From: Rhodocollybia butyracea
Lineage: Eukaryota > Basidiomycota > Agaricomycetes > Agaricales > Omphalotaceae
Direction: 5' to 3'
Assembly (NCBI GenBank): GCA_015501585.1
Contig: JADNRY010000071.1
Location: forward strand, 124,001 to 188,000
Length of the DNA stretch: 64,000 nt
The notes under the pieces were generated by a model that was not told the origin of the DNA, did not search any database, and saw only the letters and a list, made by a program, of their open reading frames with translations. The translations under genes were made by a program, and so were the position numbers. This document shows positions 54,538 to 64,000 of the stretch, piece by piece (the first letter of the stretch is position 1; every line of letters begins with the position of its first letter).

Positions 54538-55013
54538 TGTTGTAAATACTCGGCGCAGGGAACTGAATAAGCCGTGAGGCTTGAGAGATAGAAGATAACT
54601 GGATAACTATAGATACTGTTGTAGTTGCCGATCCGACGATGACATCATGTCAATCCGGTACTAATTCTCTTCCGACGTTGCTTACTGATGTACTTACTAA
54701 TACTTACCAAGGTAGTAGAACCTCGTAGATTACTCTAGAATAGCTATGCTGTAGTATATAAGGCCTACCTCCAAGGCCAAGTAGTATAACAGTTATCTTC
54801 TCTTATCCCTCATTGCCTGAGCCTCACAGCTCTGAGTCCCCACTGCGCCGGATACCTACAACAGATACTGGCCTCAGAGAAGGCCTTATATACTGTGTAC
54901 TGTAATAAATATTACTAAGGTGGTCCGGTACATACAAAGTATCAGTAACCGGATAAGTTATGATTAATAAGTACAGTCGGAGTTGTATCATATCCAATTG
55001 GTGAAATACAACA
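54538..55013 (-). mobile_element. Solo LTR A', inverted relative of LTR A, carrying a nested LTR
   Basis: Reverse-complement copy of solo LTR A, split at 54617-54868 by solo LTR B plus its target duplication. Outer target duplication AAGCA (54533-54537, 55014-55018). Without the insert it is about 224 bp. Confidence 0.88.
54617..54863 (+). mobile_element. Solo LTR B, 247 bp, nested in LTR A'
   Basis: It begins TGTTGTAGTTGCC and ends ACCTACAACA, with a TATATAAGGCC box near 54757. Target duplication GATAC (54612-54616, 54864-54868). It resembles LTR A in ends and TATA region but is a different subfamily. Confidence 0.88.
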
Positions 55014-55018
55014 AAGCA

Positions 55019-55379
55019 AGTACTAGATTACTGTACCATTTCGAGCAGCTCGTACGTCACAGGTCACACCCGTTTCCGAAAACCCCGCCATTATTTTTCT
55101 TTTGAATTTTGAGATTTTTTTTGGATTTAATTTTTTGGGTATTTACATCATGTGAGTACAAACTGATCGAAATGGTACAGTAACAGGAAATACTATAAGA
55201 TGAACAAAAGATGAAGGGGCAAGATGTGACCCCAAGTACATTTGTCTTGTAGTCGGGGATTGCTGCGCAGCAGCGTTAAGGATTGATTAATATATGTACA
55301 TATCTATCAAAACACTTTATATCAAAATCCTATTTCGTTGTTGTTTATTGATTTGACTGTTGACTTTGTTTGGGATCGT
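55019..55379. other. Non-coding, nothing recognised
   Basis: T-rich spacer. An 18-bp inverted match (ACTTGGGGTCACATCTTG against 55215-55240) to about 52246 may mark the ends of an older element. Confidence 0.3.
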
Positions 55380-55560
55380 GGTGTTCCTCGTAGACCAGGG
55401 CGTATGTACGCATCCGATCGCTGTAGAATGGACGAGGGAACTGTATGACTCTGAATCTGACGTGCGATACACGGCGCTCATACAAGCGCGTGATTTCGAT
55501 TTTTATGGGGAAATTGGAATATAGTGACAATGAAGATGAGGGAGGGAACTGCATATTAGA
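55380..55560 (+). pseudogene. 3' fragment of the F-box-like gene family found at 57180 and 58949
   Basis: The plus strand reads VEWTRELYDSESDVRYTALIQARDFDFYGEI, interrupted only by the truncation, matching the C-terminal part of the two genes to the right (MKWTSELYDSESESG; QARDLAFNAKYSDD). The longer antisense frame here is a shadow of it. Confidence 0.6.
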
Positions 55561-57179
55561 AGAGGACAAATAGTACATGTAGGTATAGCCATATATTTTG
55601 GACCTTTTGGCTCTAAGCCAGGCGCCGGGAGTAAAAGCATAGATGTGGAGTCGAGCATGTTCATCGAGAGCGTTGTACTTGGAAAGTAGGTTATTATAGG
55701 TATCTCTCGGATTATATCTGGGAATGAGAACGTTGAATGCGCAGAACACACCTTGAACGGAATCATCAGCAATTTCACACAAATGTAAACCGTATAATTG
55801 CATACTCGGTGTAATCAAAACGCCTATACATACCCCATCATACCTTGCCAAGATTTGATCAATCATACTCGTAGTATAATCATTATACCTGATTATACCC
55901 AGTTATACACAGCTATACATTGCTATGATGGGCTGTACCAGCACTAGGATTTAGCTTATTACAAGGCCTTAAGCTTTAACTTCTTGTTGCCAAAGCATTC
56001 CGTGAAAATTTCAAGTGTCAATGATGAACTTTTACTACTAGTAGTGAACTCGAAGAGTGGACACAACATTTGAAAACAACTAAGTCAAGTGGCCGGCACT
56101 TGATGATCTCGTGACAGCTACCAAACGCTACTGTACAGGTCAATCTCACGGTTTTTCTCCCCACTTTTCTTTTTTCTGTTCTCTCATCACTCGTCGCCCG
56201 CCCGTCGCTGAACGCCCATGCCAACTATTTATTGATATTACAACTGAAGGATACTCAAGCAAACTTTAACAGCATCAAGATCACAGATGATGAACAACTG
56301 AGGTTCTCGTTGCTTGGGTGAGTGGTCTTCCATACTCCGACTATCTTTTTATCTAATGTAAACAACTTCTTGTAATCCAGGATATCATTCTCTTGATCGT
56401 GTCTCTCTTTCCTAGTCTCTGTGGCTGTTTGAGAGATCAAGGGCTTCAGTACGTCTTATTTTTCTCCGCTTTGAACAAGTCTCTAACTTTGTTTAAACTT
56501 TTTCAGGTCTTCGAAGTGCTCAGGAGTTATCTCTTCATTTGGTTGTTTCGGGTTTTGGAGGTTCCGAAGGCGATCTGTTCAAAGTCTCGGTACGTTTTTT
56601 TTTCTTGTTTAAACAAGCTCTTGATTCCGATTTTCAAGTCTTCAATGTGTTCAAGAGATATTGGGAACGAGGATAGGCTGAATATCGGCGGCAAGGGTAT
56701 ATGTGGCTGTCGTGGAGTTTTCTTTACTTGCATGTATCTCATAACCTATGTACAGTAGTAGAGCATTGAGCGGTAGTGTACCAAAGCAATAATGATTATT
56801 TTTCGTCCTTCTTTCACTGTTTTATGTATAATGAGCAATAATAAGTGAAAACTGGACCTATAATATTGGTATGAGTGAGTATAATGAGGTATAATGCTGT
56901 ATAATGACAAGGCATAATCAGTATAAAGAGCGGTATAATCAGACAAAATCGGGTGTGTAAATATGCATAATGAGCTATAATGAGGCATTTCCATTATGCA
57001 CTCGGGGGTCTATACATACCCGAATATACCTCCCGATAATTGTATAATCAGGCGTGATCCGCATGTATACACGCCAATCATACCTGATCACAATTGTGGA
57101 GAAATGCTGATGATCCACGGATCGGTTTCGCGAAGCCAGGTTCCAAGCCCCTATCAGTATCACTTAACTTCTAGCCTCA
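55561..57179. other. Intergenic, with a TATAAT-type short repeat
   Basis: The 56850-57000 region holds about a dozen copies of a GTATAATNAG-like motif; a related cluster is at 55865-55925. Around 56390-56760 there are exon-like pieces with two similar blocks (TTTAAAC...TTTTCAGGTCTTCGAAGTG), unassigned. Confidence 0.4.
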
Positions 57180-58112
57180 ATGTCCAAAGTGCCACCTGAA
57201 CTCTACTACGAAATACTGAAACATTACCCGGTAAAACAACAAGAGATCACTTTGTTATGGACCACAGGACGCCAGGTCTCTCGTCATTTCAAGTCTGCTG
57301 TCGAGCAAGTTTTTCAGGAGCGGCACTTGGCCCGAACTTCATATCTTGAAATCAGGAATGGTTAGTTTTCATGTCATCGTCGAGGTCTGAAGAGTCAAGA
57401 CTGATAACTGAACCGTAGCTGACGCAAACTTTGTATCTGGGTCTTTCAAATTCAGTCACATTGATGAGAATAATCCTACTCCCGCTGTATTCATGGACAA
57501 AGAATGTACAGATCAAGATCGGCCTGAAATGGCGGAACAACTCAAAAACGCCTTTGAATATCAAAACGATCCACGCGAATGGAATTTCTACAAGCCTCGA
57601 ATACTCATCCATGTTAGACACGAAGTCAACGATACACCTCTTCTTGGCTCTGAACCTGATTGGAATAATCTGGTAATTCGGTTTGACTGGAAGCAGACGT
57701 TCTCCGCTTTCTTCAGAGAAGACAAAGAATTTCGACGTCGTCTGGGTGCTTGGGTGTGTTCGAACTTGCTTTTCTTGTGTGTAAAGTTGATATAATGCAT
57801 AAACAGGTTGATGCGCAAAAGGCCGATATTTTTGAAATGATGGCAAAGATTGACATAGACAATGGGGACGACATGGAAGATTATTCGACGATATTCCATC
57901 TGTTTGGTGACTCCTACTATGACAAGATGCGCAGGGAGGTTCGCGTTAAAAGAATTTGCAAAATAATTTGGGATCTATTTGGCATAAAATGGACAAGGGA
58001 ACCATTGCCTCACTCTGACGTGGGCTACCAAATTCTCAAACAAGCGCGTGATCTCGCTTTCAATGCAAAATATAGTGATGATGGAGGCAATGGCGAAGAA
58101 GAGGCTGATTAG
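57180..58112 (+). CDS. F-box-like protein of an Agaricomycete multigene family, copy 1
   Basis: Three exons: 57180-57360, 57419-57753, 57807-58112, all GT-AG and in phase, 273 aa. The N-terminal MSKVPPELYYEILKHYP and RQVSRHFKSAVEQVF resemble an F-box helix set. The middle has FKFSHIDENNPTPAVFMDK and a conserved block NDTPLLGSEPDWNNLVIRF DWKQTFSAFF. The C-terminus is acidic (YSDDGGNGEEEAD). No signal peptide. If the F-box reading is right it would be an SCF ubiquitin-ligase adaptor; the C-terminal domain is not recognised. Tandem partner of the gene at 58949. Intact. Confidence 0.65.
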
Positions 58113-58456
58113 GACAAAGTGCAGGTGATTGGTATGGCATTAAATATTTCGCCAGTAGAAGGTTCTTGATATTCAATGTCAGACCCCTAGAAGAAACGCC
58201 TTTACACCTGAAAAGTCACACATAGTAGCTAGATATCATATAAGTGCTCCTAATACTCCCACTACGTGAACACTACGTCGACAATGGGGCCCTATAGGAG
58301 CGGTATTCCAACCATTGCTGGCTTCTCAAATCCTGCATCTTGCAACCACCAGAGTTTCCTCTGTAACAGACTGTAACTTCCTCCCAGCTCACTCTGACCA
58401 TTGTACGCACTTGCCTCAAGTTAGATCGTTTAACTTTACTCTATCAAAAGAGAAAG

Positions 58457-58890
58457 ATGCTCGAGGAAAATCGTCCCTGCGAGCAATGCAGCCGATGCTA
58501 AGACTGCGGGCTGAGCGAGAGGTGCGAGGATTGTAAACTTGATGGAGGCGACACGGATATTGAACTGATGTGGAATGCACAAACTGCAGCGATTATCTTC
58601 TTTGTCAAACCTGTAGTGACCGTTTGATCGAGGACTGCGGTTCATGCAGAGACCAGATTTGCGAATGCGGTGCGGATACCTTTACTAGTACATGTGAAAA
58701 GAGACTCTGTGAAAGATGTGTAAAGGGCTTTTCTTGGTGCTCTTGTGGAGGGATCGGCGAGAGTTACATTGCACTTAAGGGCATCGGAGGAGGAGATAAG
58801 TATATTATGAGCCGGGTGACTACTGTTACTGTGCCAGTATCGACGACTACTACGACTAAAGACAAGATTGGCATGATGTCTTCTGTGTGA
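58457..58890 (+). pseudogene. Cys-rich zinc-binding-type protein, decayed
   Basis: The ATG at 58457 gives MLEENRPCEQCSRC, then a stop, DCGLSERCEDCKL in the same frame, and after a shift near 58570 ECTNCSDYLLCQTCSDRL, CGSCRDQICECG, CEKRLCERC and CSCGG. The regular CxxC pairs suggest several zinc sites. It sits between two tandem F-box-like genes. The in-frame stop and the shift indicate a pseudogene or an unmodelled intron. Confidence 0.45.
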
Positions 58891-58948
58891 GAACTGCGTG
58901 AGAACTTGAGCTGAATTGGCACGCAAATCCTCATCATGATCTACGCCC

Positions 58949-59943
58949 ATGTCCGAAGTCCCACCTGAACTATACTGTGAAATACTGGTATATTACCCGA
59001 TAAAACAACAAGAACTTACATTTTTATGGACCACAGGACGCCTGGTCTCTCGTCATTTCAAGTCTGCTGTCGAGCGAGTTTTTTGGGAGCGGCACTTGCC
59101 CCGAACATACCTTGAAATCAGAGATGGTTAGTTTCCTTGTCATTTGTCGATGCTTGAGGAGTCAGGACTGATAATTAGACTGTAGACGACCCAAACTTCT
59201 CATTTGGGTGCTTTGAGTTCAGTCGGATCGATGAGAATAACCCTGCTCTTGCTGTATTCATGGACAAAAATTGTACAGATCAAGAGCGGCCTAGAATTGT
59301 GGAACGAATCAAAAGTGTCTTTGAAGATGGCGACGGTCCACATGGTTATGATTTTCAGGAGCCTCAGATACGCGTTCAAATTAGACATGAAGTCAACGAT
59401 ACGCCTCTTCTTGGCTTTGAGCCCGATTGGAATAATCTGGTGATTTGGTTTGACTGGAAGCAGACATTTTCTGCTTTCTTTAGTGAAGACAAAGAGTTCC
59501 ATCGTCGGCTGGGTGCATGGGTGCGTTCAAACTTGCTTCCTTACTGTGTCGATTCAACGCAATATAAACAGGTTGATGCACAAAAGACCGATATCATGGA
59601 AATGATGGAAAAAAGTGCCAAAAGTCTCGAAATTATGGATTTTTCGACCATCTTCCAGCCGTATGGTTCACACTCCTACTATGACATGGCACACAGGGAG
59701 GTTCGCTTCGATCGAATATGCAAGAACATTAGGGATCCATCTGGTATGAAATGGACGAGTGAACTGTATGACTCTGAATCTGAATCTGGAGAATGTGATG
59801 TGGGATACGCAGATCTCAACCAAGCACGTTGTCGTGCTTTTTCTGAGGATTATAGTGACGATGAAGGCTGTAACAGATCGTATGTTTGTCCCACCCATAT
59901 CGTCTATTCCCGTCGTATATACAAGGAGTCAGACTCTGACTAG
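58949..59943 (+). CDS. F-box-like protein of an Agaricomycete multigene family, copy 2
   Basis: Paralogue of the gene at 57180: exons 58949-59126, 59186-59520, 59572-59943, about 294 aa. MSEVPPELYCEILVYYP and RLVSRHFKSAVERVF form the F-box-like start; NDTPLLGFEPDWNNLVIWF is the conserved middle block. The C-terminus is longer than in copy 1 (SESESGECDVGYADL...YKESDSD). The second intron (59521-59571) is 51 nt without stop, so retaining it would also keep frame. The flanks of the two genes are similar too, so the whole roughly 2-kb unit was duplicated. Confidence 0.65.
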
Positions 59944-60814
59944 GTATCATACTTTGTACTTTTCCTTAGTCTTACTTGAAACCAACACTATTCCTGTCTA
60001 TCGAGTGAGCTCTTCTGTGAATCCGTGACAAAGGCCCGTAACTGAGAGGCAACGACACAGAGATGGTGGTTGGCTTGTCAGTATTTTTCTAGTAACAGGT
60101 TCTTAATTTTTAATGTCAAGCCAATGCTTTGTACCCTAGCTAGTAGCCTAGAACTGAAAAGTAGTAGTAGACTTTATTAGCGAACGAGTTTCTTTGCTAT
60201 AACTACAAGACGGCTAGCCAGGCTACTGGTAGTCGTACTCATGTGACATGTAAGCGCCCACAGCTCTTCTTCTGAATCTTCTCCCACTGGCACTACGTCT
60301 ACAATGGGTTGGCATACCGTTCCTAAAGGACCCAGGGCTTCTCAAATCCACCTTGACCGTTGATGTACTTACCTCTCAAGTCAAATATCTCTTCGAAGAC
60401 TTAAATGCGCCTGGACTGGGAATCTCTTTAAAGAAGTTAGGGTATGGCGTTGGAAGCTATAGGCGCGAGAAGAAGCAAAAGGAACAAAATCAATGCGGAA
60501 AAACAAAAGGAGAGGGATGATATCCAGGTCAGTATCTATTTTTGTAAACTTGCATCTATCTAGAAATTTAGGGAAAAACCTAGGTTTGACCCGCGGTCAC
60601 GTGCTTTTGAGGTTTGCAACATGTTGCGAACCTGTTGCGAACCTCCCCCTACCTAGAGCCAAGTTTGGTAGGGGTAGCGAACCATCACGTGTATCTTCAG
60701 CTATTGAAAAATTACTTATAGTATTACACTGTACGATCGTCGGTCATTGGAAAATCAGTTCAGCCTAAATACTTATTATACAACGATGGCGCGGCGCCCG
60801 CTCGCCCAGTGCTC
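59944..60814. other. Intergenic; 3' flank duplicated from the first F-box-like unit
   Basis: 60060-60340 aligns loosely with 58140-58340 (AACAGGTTCTTAATTTTTAATGTCA; CACTACGTC-ACAATGGG). 60570-60690 is a palindrome-rich stretch (GGTTTGCAACATGTTGCGAACC) that might be the left end of the downstream element. No gene. Confidence 0.4.
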
Positions 60815-61006
60815 AGCGCTCAGCTTGCATGAAAGTTACCTCCCACTATGGATTCTCCAGAAGTGGAAGAGATTCAGGTAGATACTCGCGTGCCACTTTC
60901 TCAGCGCGCTAGCGCTCAGCTTGCATGAAAGTTACCTCCCACTATGGATTCTCCAGAAGTGGAAGAGATTCAGGTAGATACTCGCGTGCCACTTTCTCAG
61001 CGCGCT
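60815..61006. repeat. 96-bp exact tandem duplication at the start of the Ulp1-hAT gene
   Basis: The unit beginning AGCGCTCAGCTTGCATG is at 60815-60910 and again at 60911-61006. It holds the ATG and the first 21 codons, so two start sites exist (60848 and 60944); only the second reads on into the gene. Confidence 0.92.
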
Positions 61007-64000
61007 CCTATTCCCGAAAATATCAGAAAACACCTCCTACCTCCGAAAACTCTTTCAATATCCAATCTCTTATCTTTTCCTCTCCGGGTTTCGACTTCTA
61101 CTCTTACCTCATCTCTTGCTGGTAGCAAGTCAGGTCGATTCTCACAACTTCCAAATAAATTTTCGATATTCATCATGCACAAGCTATTCTTCCAACATTG
61201 CACATGCCAACCTACTTTGACTACATCGCGCTATGTGCAGAAGCTCAGGACGCCCTAGATATTGAGCTACAGTCCTTTATATATTGTGGCCCTACCACTG
61301 TCTCCGAGAAGGAAGTCTCAATTGTGCTTCCTATTTGGGTTCTGAACTTTTGGGAAGAGATTCAGTCAGCTCAGGAAGCGCAGAAAATGTGGAAAACAGG
61401 TACCGAGTGGCTGTCCGAGAGGATAGGAAGTTCCGCAATGCCATACTACGATCTGGCCAGCAATTTAATGGGGAATATACCATGGAATGCCACACTCACA
61501 AAAGAATGGGGAGGAGGCCCAGTCACTTCGTTGAGCCGGTTTTGCGGTCATCACTGGCTGAATGACAAGAATATGATTCAACTTGGAAATCTGCTCACTC
61601 TTGAGCTTCGTGCCAAGGATGATCATAGGAAACAGATTCAAACTAGCTGGTGGTCAAGTTTACTCATTCAGCAGATGAGGGAACTGAGCCAAGAGCAGTA
61701 TGGAATGTCTCGTCGTACAGCTAGCCAGCGCGGTGCAGGAAAAGCACTGTTCTATGATGAGTTGGATCAACTCGCATTCCCAGTTCATGTCGAACTTACT
61801 GAGCGTGGTGTCACCCTTCCGAAATCAGGTACTCGGGGAAACCATTGGACCACTGTTATCATCAATGTTGCTATGCACGAAATCCTGTATGCAGACCCAA
61901 AGCATATGGATGCACCCCAGGAGCTCATCAACCTACTTCGACAGTGGTTAAGCTGGCATGGCTCAGCAGTCGAGTTCAGTTTTGGAAACTTACCCTGTAC
62001 TTCGCAACCAGCTGACGACTGGTATTCCTGTGGCTTATTAAGTAGTAATGCTCTTGCATACCACTTACTTCCAAACAACCTCCCTCTTGCCACTATGGAT
62101 CAAATCAATGAAATTCGGGTACTGATGTTGTTGAAAGTCGTTGGGAACACTATTGAAGGTCTTCCTGTGAGTTTTGTGTTTACGATGATATTGTCATGAC
62201 TTACCATTGTACCAATGTTTTACAGCCTGTAACACCCCTTGAACGGCCTGAAACCCCCTTTATTCCAACAAAATCCGAACCTACACCTGAAAATTCTATA
62301 AACACACCTTCGGCAGCACAGCCAAAGGTTAAAACACCGGCAAAACCCTCAGTAAATGAGTGGACTTCGAAAAAGGGTAAAGAACGGATGCAGGCATGGG
62401 ATTCGGTTTCGCTGTCCAGAGGTACTCTGTTGGGAAAGGAAAAGCGGAAGCGGGATGATTCCGACAATGAACCTTCTGAGTCCGAAGATGAGACAGGAGA
62501 ACTGGAAAATGGTATCAGTATCATCGACGATCCCCAACCCAAAACTAGTGCAACACACCTGACAAAAAACAAAGGTGGTCACCCTTCCGATCCAACCCTT
62601 GACAAATTAACAGTCCGTTGTTACCTCTCCAATAAACCAAGAAAGCACTTGTGGCGCTGTGTTGGATCTGGCTGTGAGTTTTTATTCCAGAAGCGGGCAA
62701 TGGATCGTGTATGCAAGCATGTAAAAGGCTGTTCTCGTGTTCCGCAGGATCTTCAGCAACTCGCAGCATCAAAAATTCTGAAAAAAGCTCCATCCGTTGT
62801 GCTGGAGGAGATACAGGATAGGGAAGCAAAGAAGGCACAAGTAGATGCCCAGCTTGCAGGAGACAGACCAGTTCTGGCGAGTTCATCTTCTGCTTTCTTC
62901 AGCAAAGCTAAGGAGATTGGAAGGAAGGAACGACATGCACGAATAAGTCTAGCACTCACCAAGTTGTTCGCCGTTGCTGGACTCCTTATGTATCTCATCA
63001 GCAGAGATGAGTTTATTGAGTTACTCAATGCCGCTGACAGCTCCTATAATATTCCTACTTGCGATAAACTCAAGGATACCATGATTCCGGCTGAGCAGGA
63101 AGCAGTAAAGAAGAAGGTCTTGGAGCATTTACAAGAGGCGACAAATTTGACTATTTCTTTTGATGGAGGGACGACAAGAGGCCGGGAAGCATTCTGGACA
63201 GTTAGCGTCTCAGTTCCGGAGACTGGGCGAACATATATCATAGAGGCAAGAGAAGCAACCGGCGACTTGCACACAGCCGATTGGATTGAACAGTTGGTGG
63301 TCAGCGTAAGTGTATACACCTGTTTTGGCGCTTATATTGACAAGCTTAAAGATTATGGTTTCAATTGGTATTGAGCGCTTCTCTGGTGTTGTCAGCGATA
63401 GCACCGGAAACACACGACTCTCAAGAATAAAGATCGTCGAACGGTTCCCTACAATAATCAACCTACCCGACATATGCCATTGGTTTAGCTTGCTGTGTAA
63501 GGACATTGTCAAGATCGATTACTTCAAAACTGTAAGTTATGTTGCGTTGCAGCTTCACAGATTACTAAATTAATCGGATTAGGCCACTAAAGTAATGCGG
63601 GGTACCATTACTTTCTTTCACAAGTCCCACCCTGGTATTTCTCAGCTTGAGAGTGAGTGAAAGAAATTGGGTATTACTCGGGGTCTGGAAGCTATTGGAA
63701 AGACCCGCTTCTGTACTGTCATCCACTCAGCTCTTTCTGTTCAGCGATGTGCTCCTGCTATCAAGAATGTGGTTGCGAAAAATGAAGTTAACTTTGACGA
63801 GGTCAGCTATACAAATATCACCACTTAGTACCGACTTACATTCCATTGCAGGACCTTCAAGTATATTTTAAACCGCTGCCATCACAAAAGACCAGCAACT
63901 TTGAGTTTCAACTCTCTCAGATGATTGCCCTTGGACGTCCTATTGCTAAGGCCCTTCACTGTCTAGAATCAAACACCGCCAATGCATGCGATGTCTACAT
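60944..64000 (+). CDS. Ulp1-type cysteine peptidase - BED zinc finger - hAT transposase fusion (3' end beyond window)
   Basis: Exon model: 60944-61121, 61241-62166, 62226-63305, 63352-63531, 63583-63801, 63852-end; every joint is GT-AG and in phase. Residues to about 370 form an Ulp1/C48-like peptidase: WLNDKNM, catalytic His in GNHWTTVIIN, Asp in YADP, Gln in TSQPADDWYSCG and the Cys in SCG. A Ser/Pro/Lys linker follows (KGKERMQ; EKRKRDDSDNEPSESEDE). Then a BED finger (WRCVGSGCEFLF...HVKGC) and a hAT/DUF659-like transposase: TISFDGGTTRGREAFWTVS, SGVVSDSTGNTRLS, ICHWFSLLCKDI, TFFHKSHPG. One in-frame TGA at 63658-63660 (LESE-stop-KKLG) breaks it; CGA would fit. The hAT dimerisation region lies outside. 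Confidence 0.82.

Noticed and set aside
52246..55240. 18-bp inverted match suggesting one large element
   Set aside because: No matching termini or target duplication could be found and the interior is a mosaic of other insertions.
55345..55866. 173-aa minus-strand open frame
   Set aside because: Its C-terminal part is the antisense of the F-box-like family fragment on the plus strand; no domain of its own.
56850..57000. Regular short TATAAT-type repeats, considered as a CRISPR-like array
   Set aside because: The units are about 10-15 bp, degenerate, without spacers; the genome is fungal. A simple repeat.

Overview
The window reads as nuclear DNA of a mushroom-forming basidiomycete (Agaricomycetes). 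Protein genes are split by many short introns (about 45-60 nt, GT-AG and a few GC-AG). The gene families point the same way: fungal TET/JBP dioxygenase, DUF6593, an Agaricomycete HMG-box-like family, lineage-expanded F-box-type proteins, a siderophore MFS transporter, a sedolisin-type peptidase and a yeast-CPD1-like 2H phosphoesterase. There are no operons and no rRNA. The tRNA genes are tRNA-Ser genes with introns. Transposable elements and decayed genes take up well over half of the window.

Layout. 0-10 kb: decayed genes, including a minus-strand TET/JBP-type 2-oxoglutarate dioxygenase pseudogene split by a hAT-like MITE, a plus-strand viroplasmin-like gene split by a foldback element that itself carries a TA-target MITE, and an HMG-box-like family member. 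11-13.4 kb: a longer relative of the first MITE. 14.4-17.7 kb: F-box gene (two apparent 1-nt frameshifts), 2',3'-cyclic phosphodiesterase, small secreted protein. 18.5-27.6 kb: a tRNA-Ser(AGA) cluster, one member of which is cut in its D-loop by a 6.1 kb non-LTR retrotransposon with domain order endonuclease-RNase H-RT, followed by a DUF6593 gene. 28.5-31.2 kb: tiny secreted peptide, a 0.55 kb tandem repeat, an unrecognised gene. 31.3-38.1 kb: an intact Ty1/Copia element with LTRs identical by eye. 38.2-40.4 kb: a second copy of the tRNA-Ser + DUF6593 block, now decayed. 40.8-47.6 kb: ordinary genes (siderophore transporter, a conserved basic/acidic protein, a sedolisin pseudogene, a small hypothetical gene). 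48-55 kb: repeat island with a 2.1 kb foldback element, a 350-bp palindrome, a TRIM-like mini-LTR element and three solo LTRs, one nested in another. 55-60 kb: tandemly duplicated F-box-like genes and a Cys-rich pseudogene. 60.9-64 kb: a gene fusing an Ulp1-type cysteine peptidase to a BED zinc finger and a hAT transposase, running off the right edge.

How it fits together. Most insertion events can be read from exact target-site duplications (8 bp for three hAT-like/foldback elements; 5 bp for the Copia, TRIM and solo-LTR elements; TA for one MITE). In-frame TGA codons at places where an Arg codon CGA would fit recur in the TET, HMG-like and Ulp1-hAT genes, and the two TRIM LTRs differ mainly at CpG sites. 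This suggests CpG-directed decay of repeated sequence. The most notable items are the Ulp1-BED-hAT fusion, the TET pseudogene whose 2-oxoglutarate-binding Arg is a stop codon, and the retrotransposon seated exactly inside a tRNA gene. All calls come from reading the sequence; no database search was possible.
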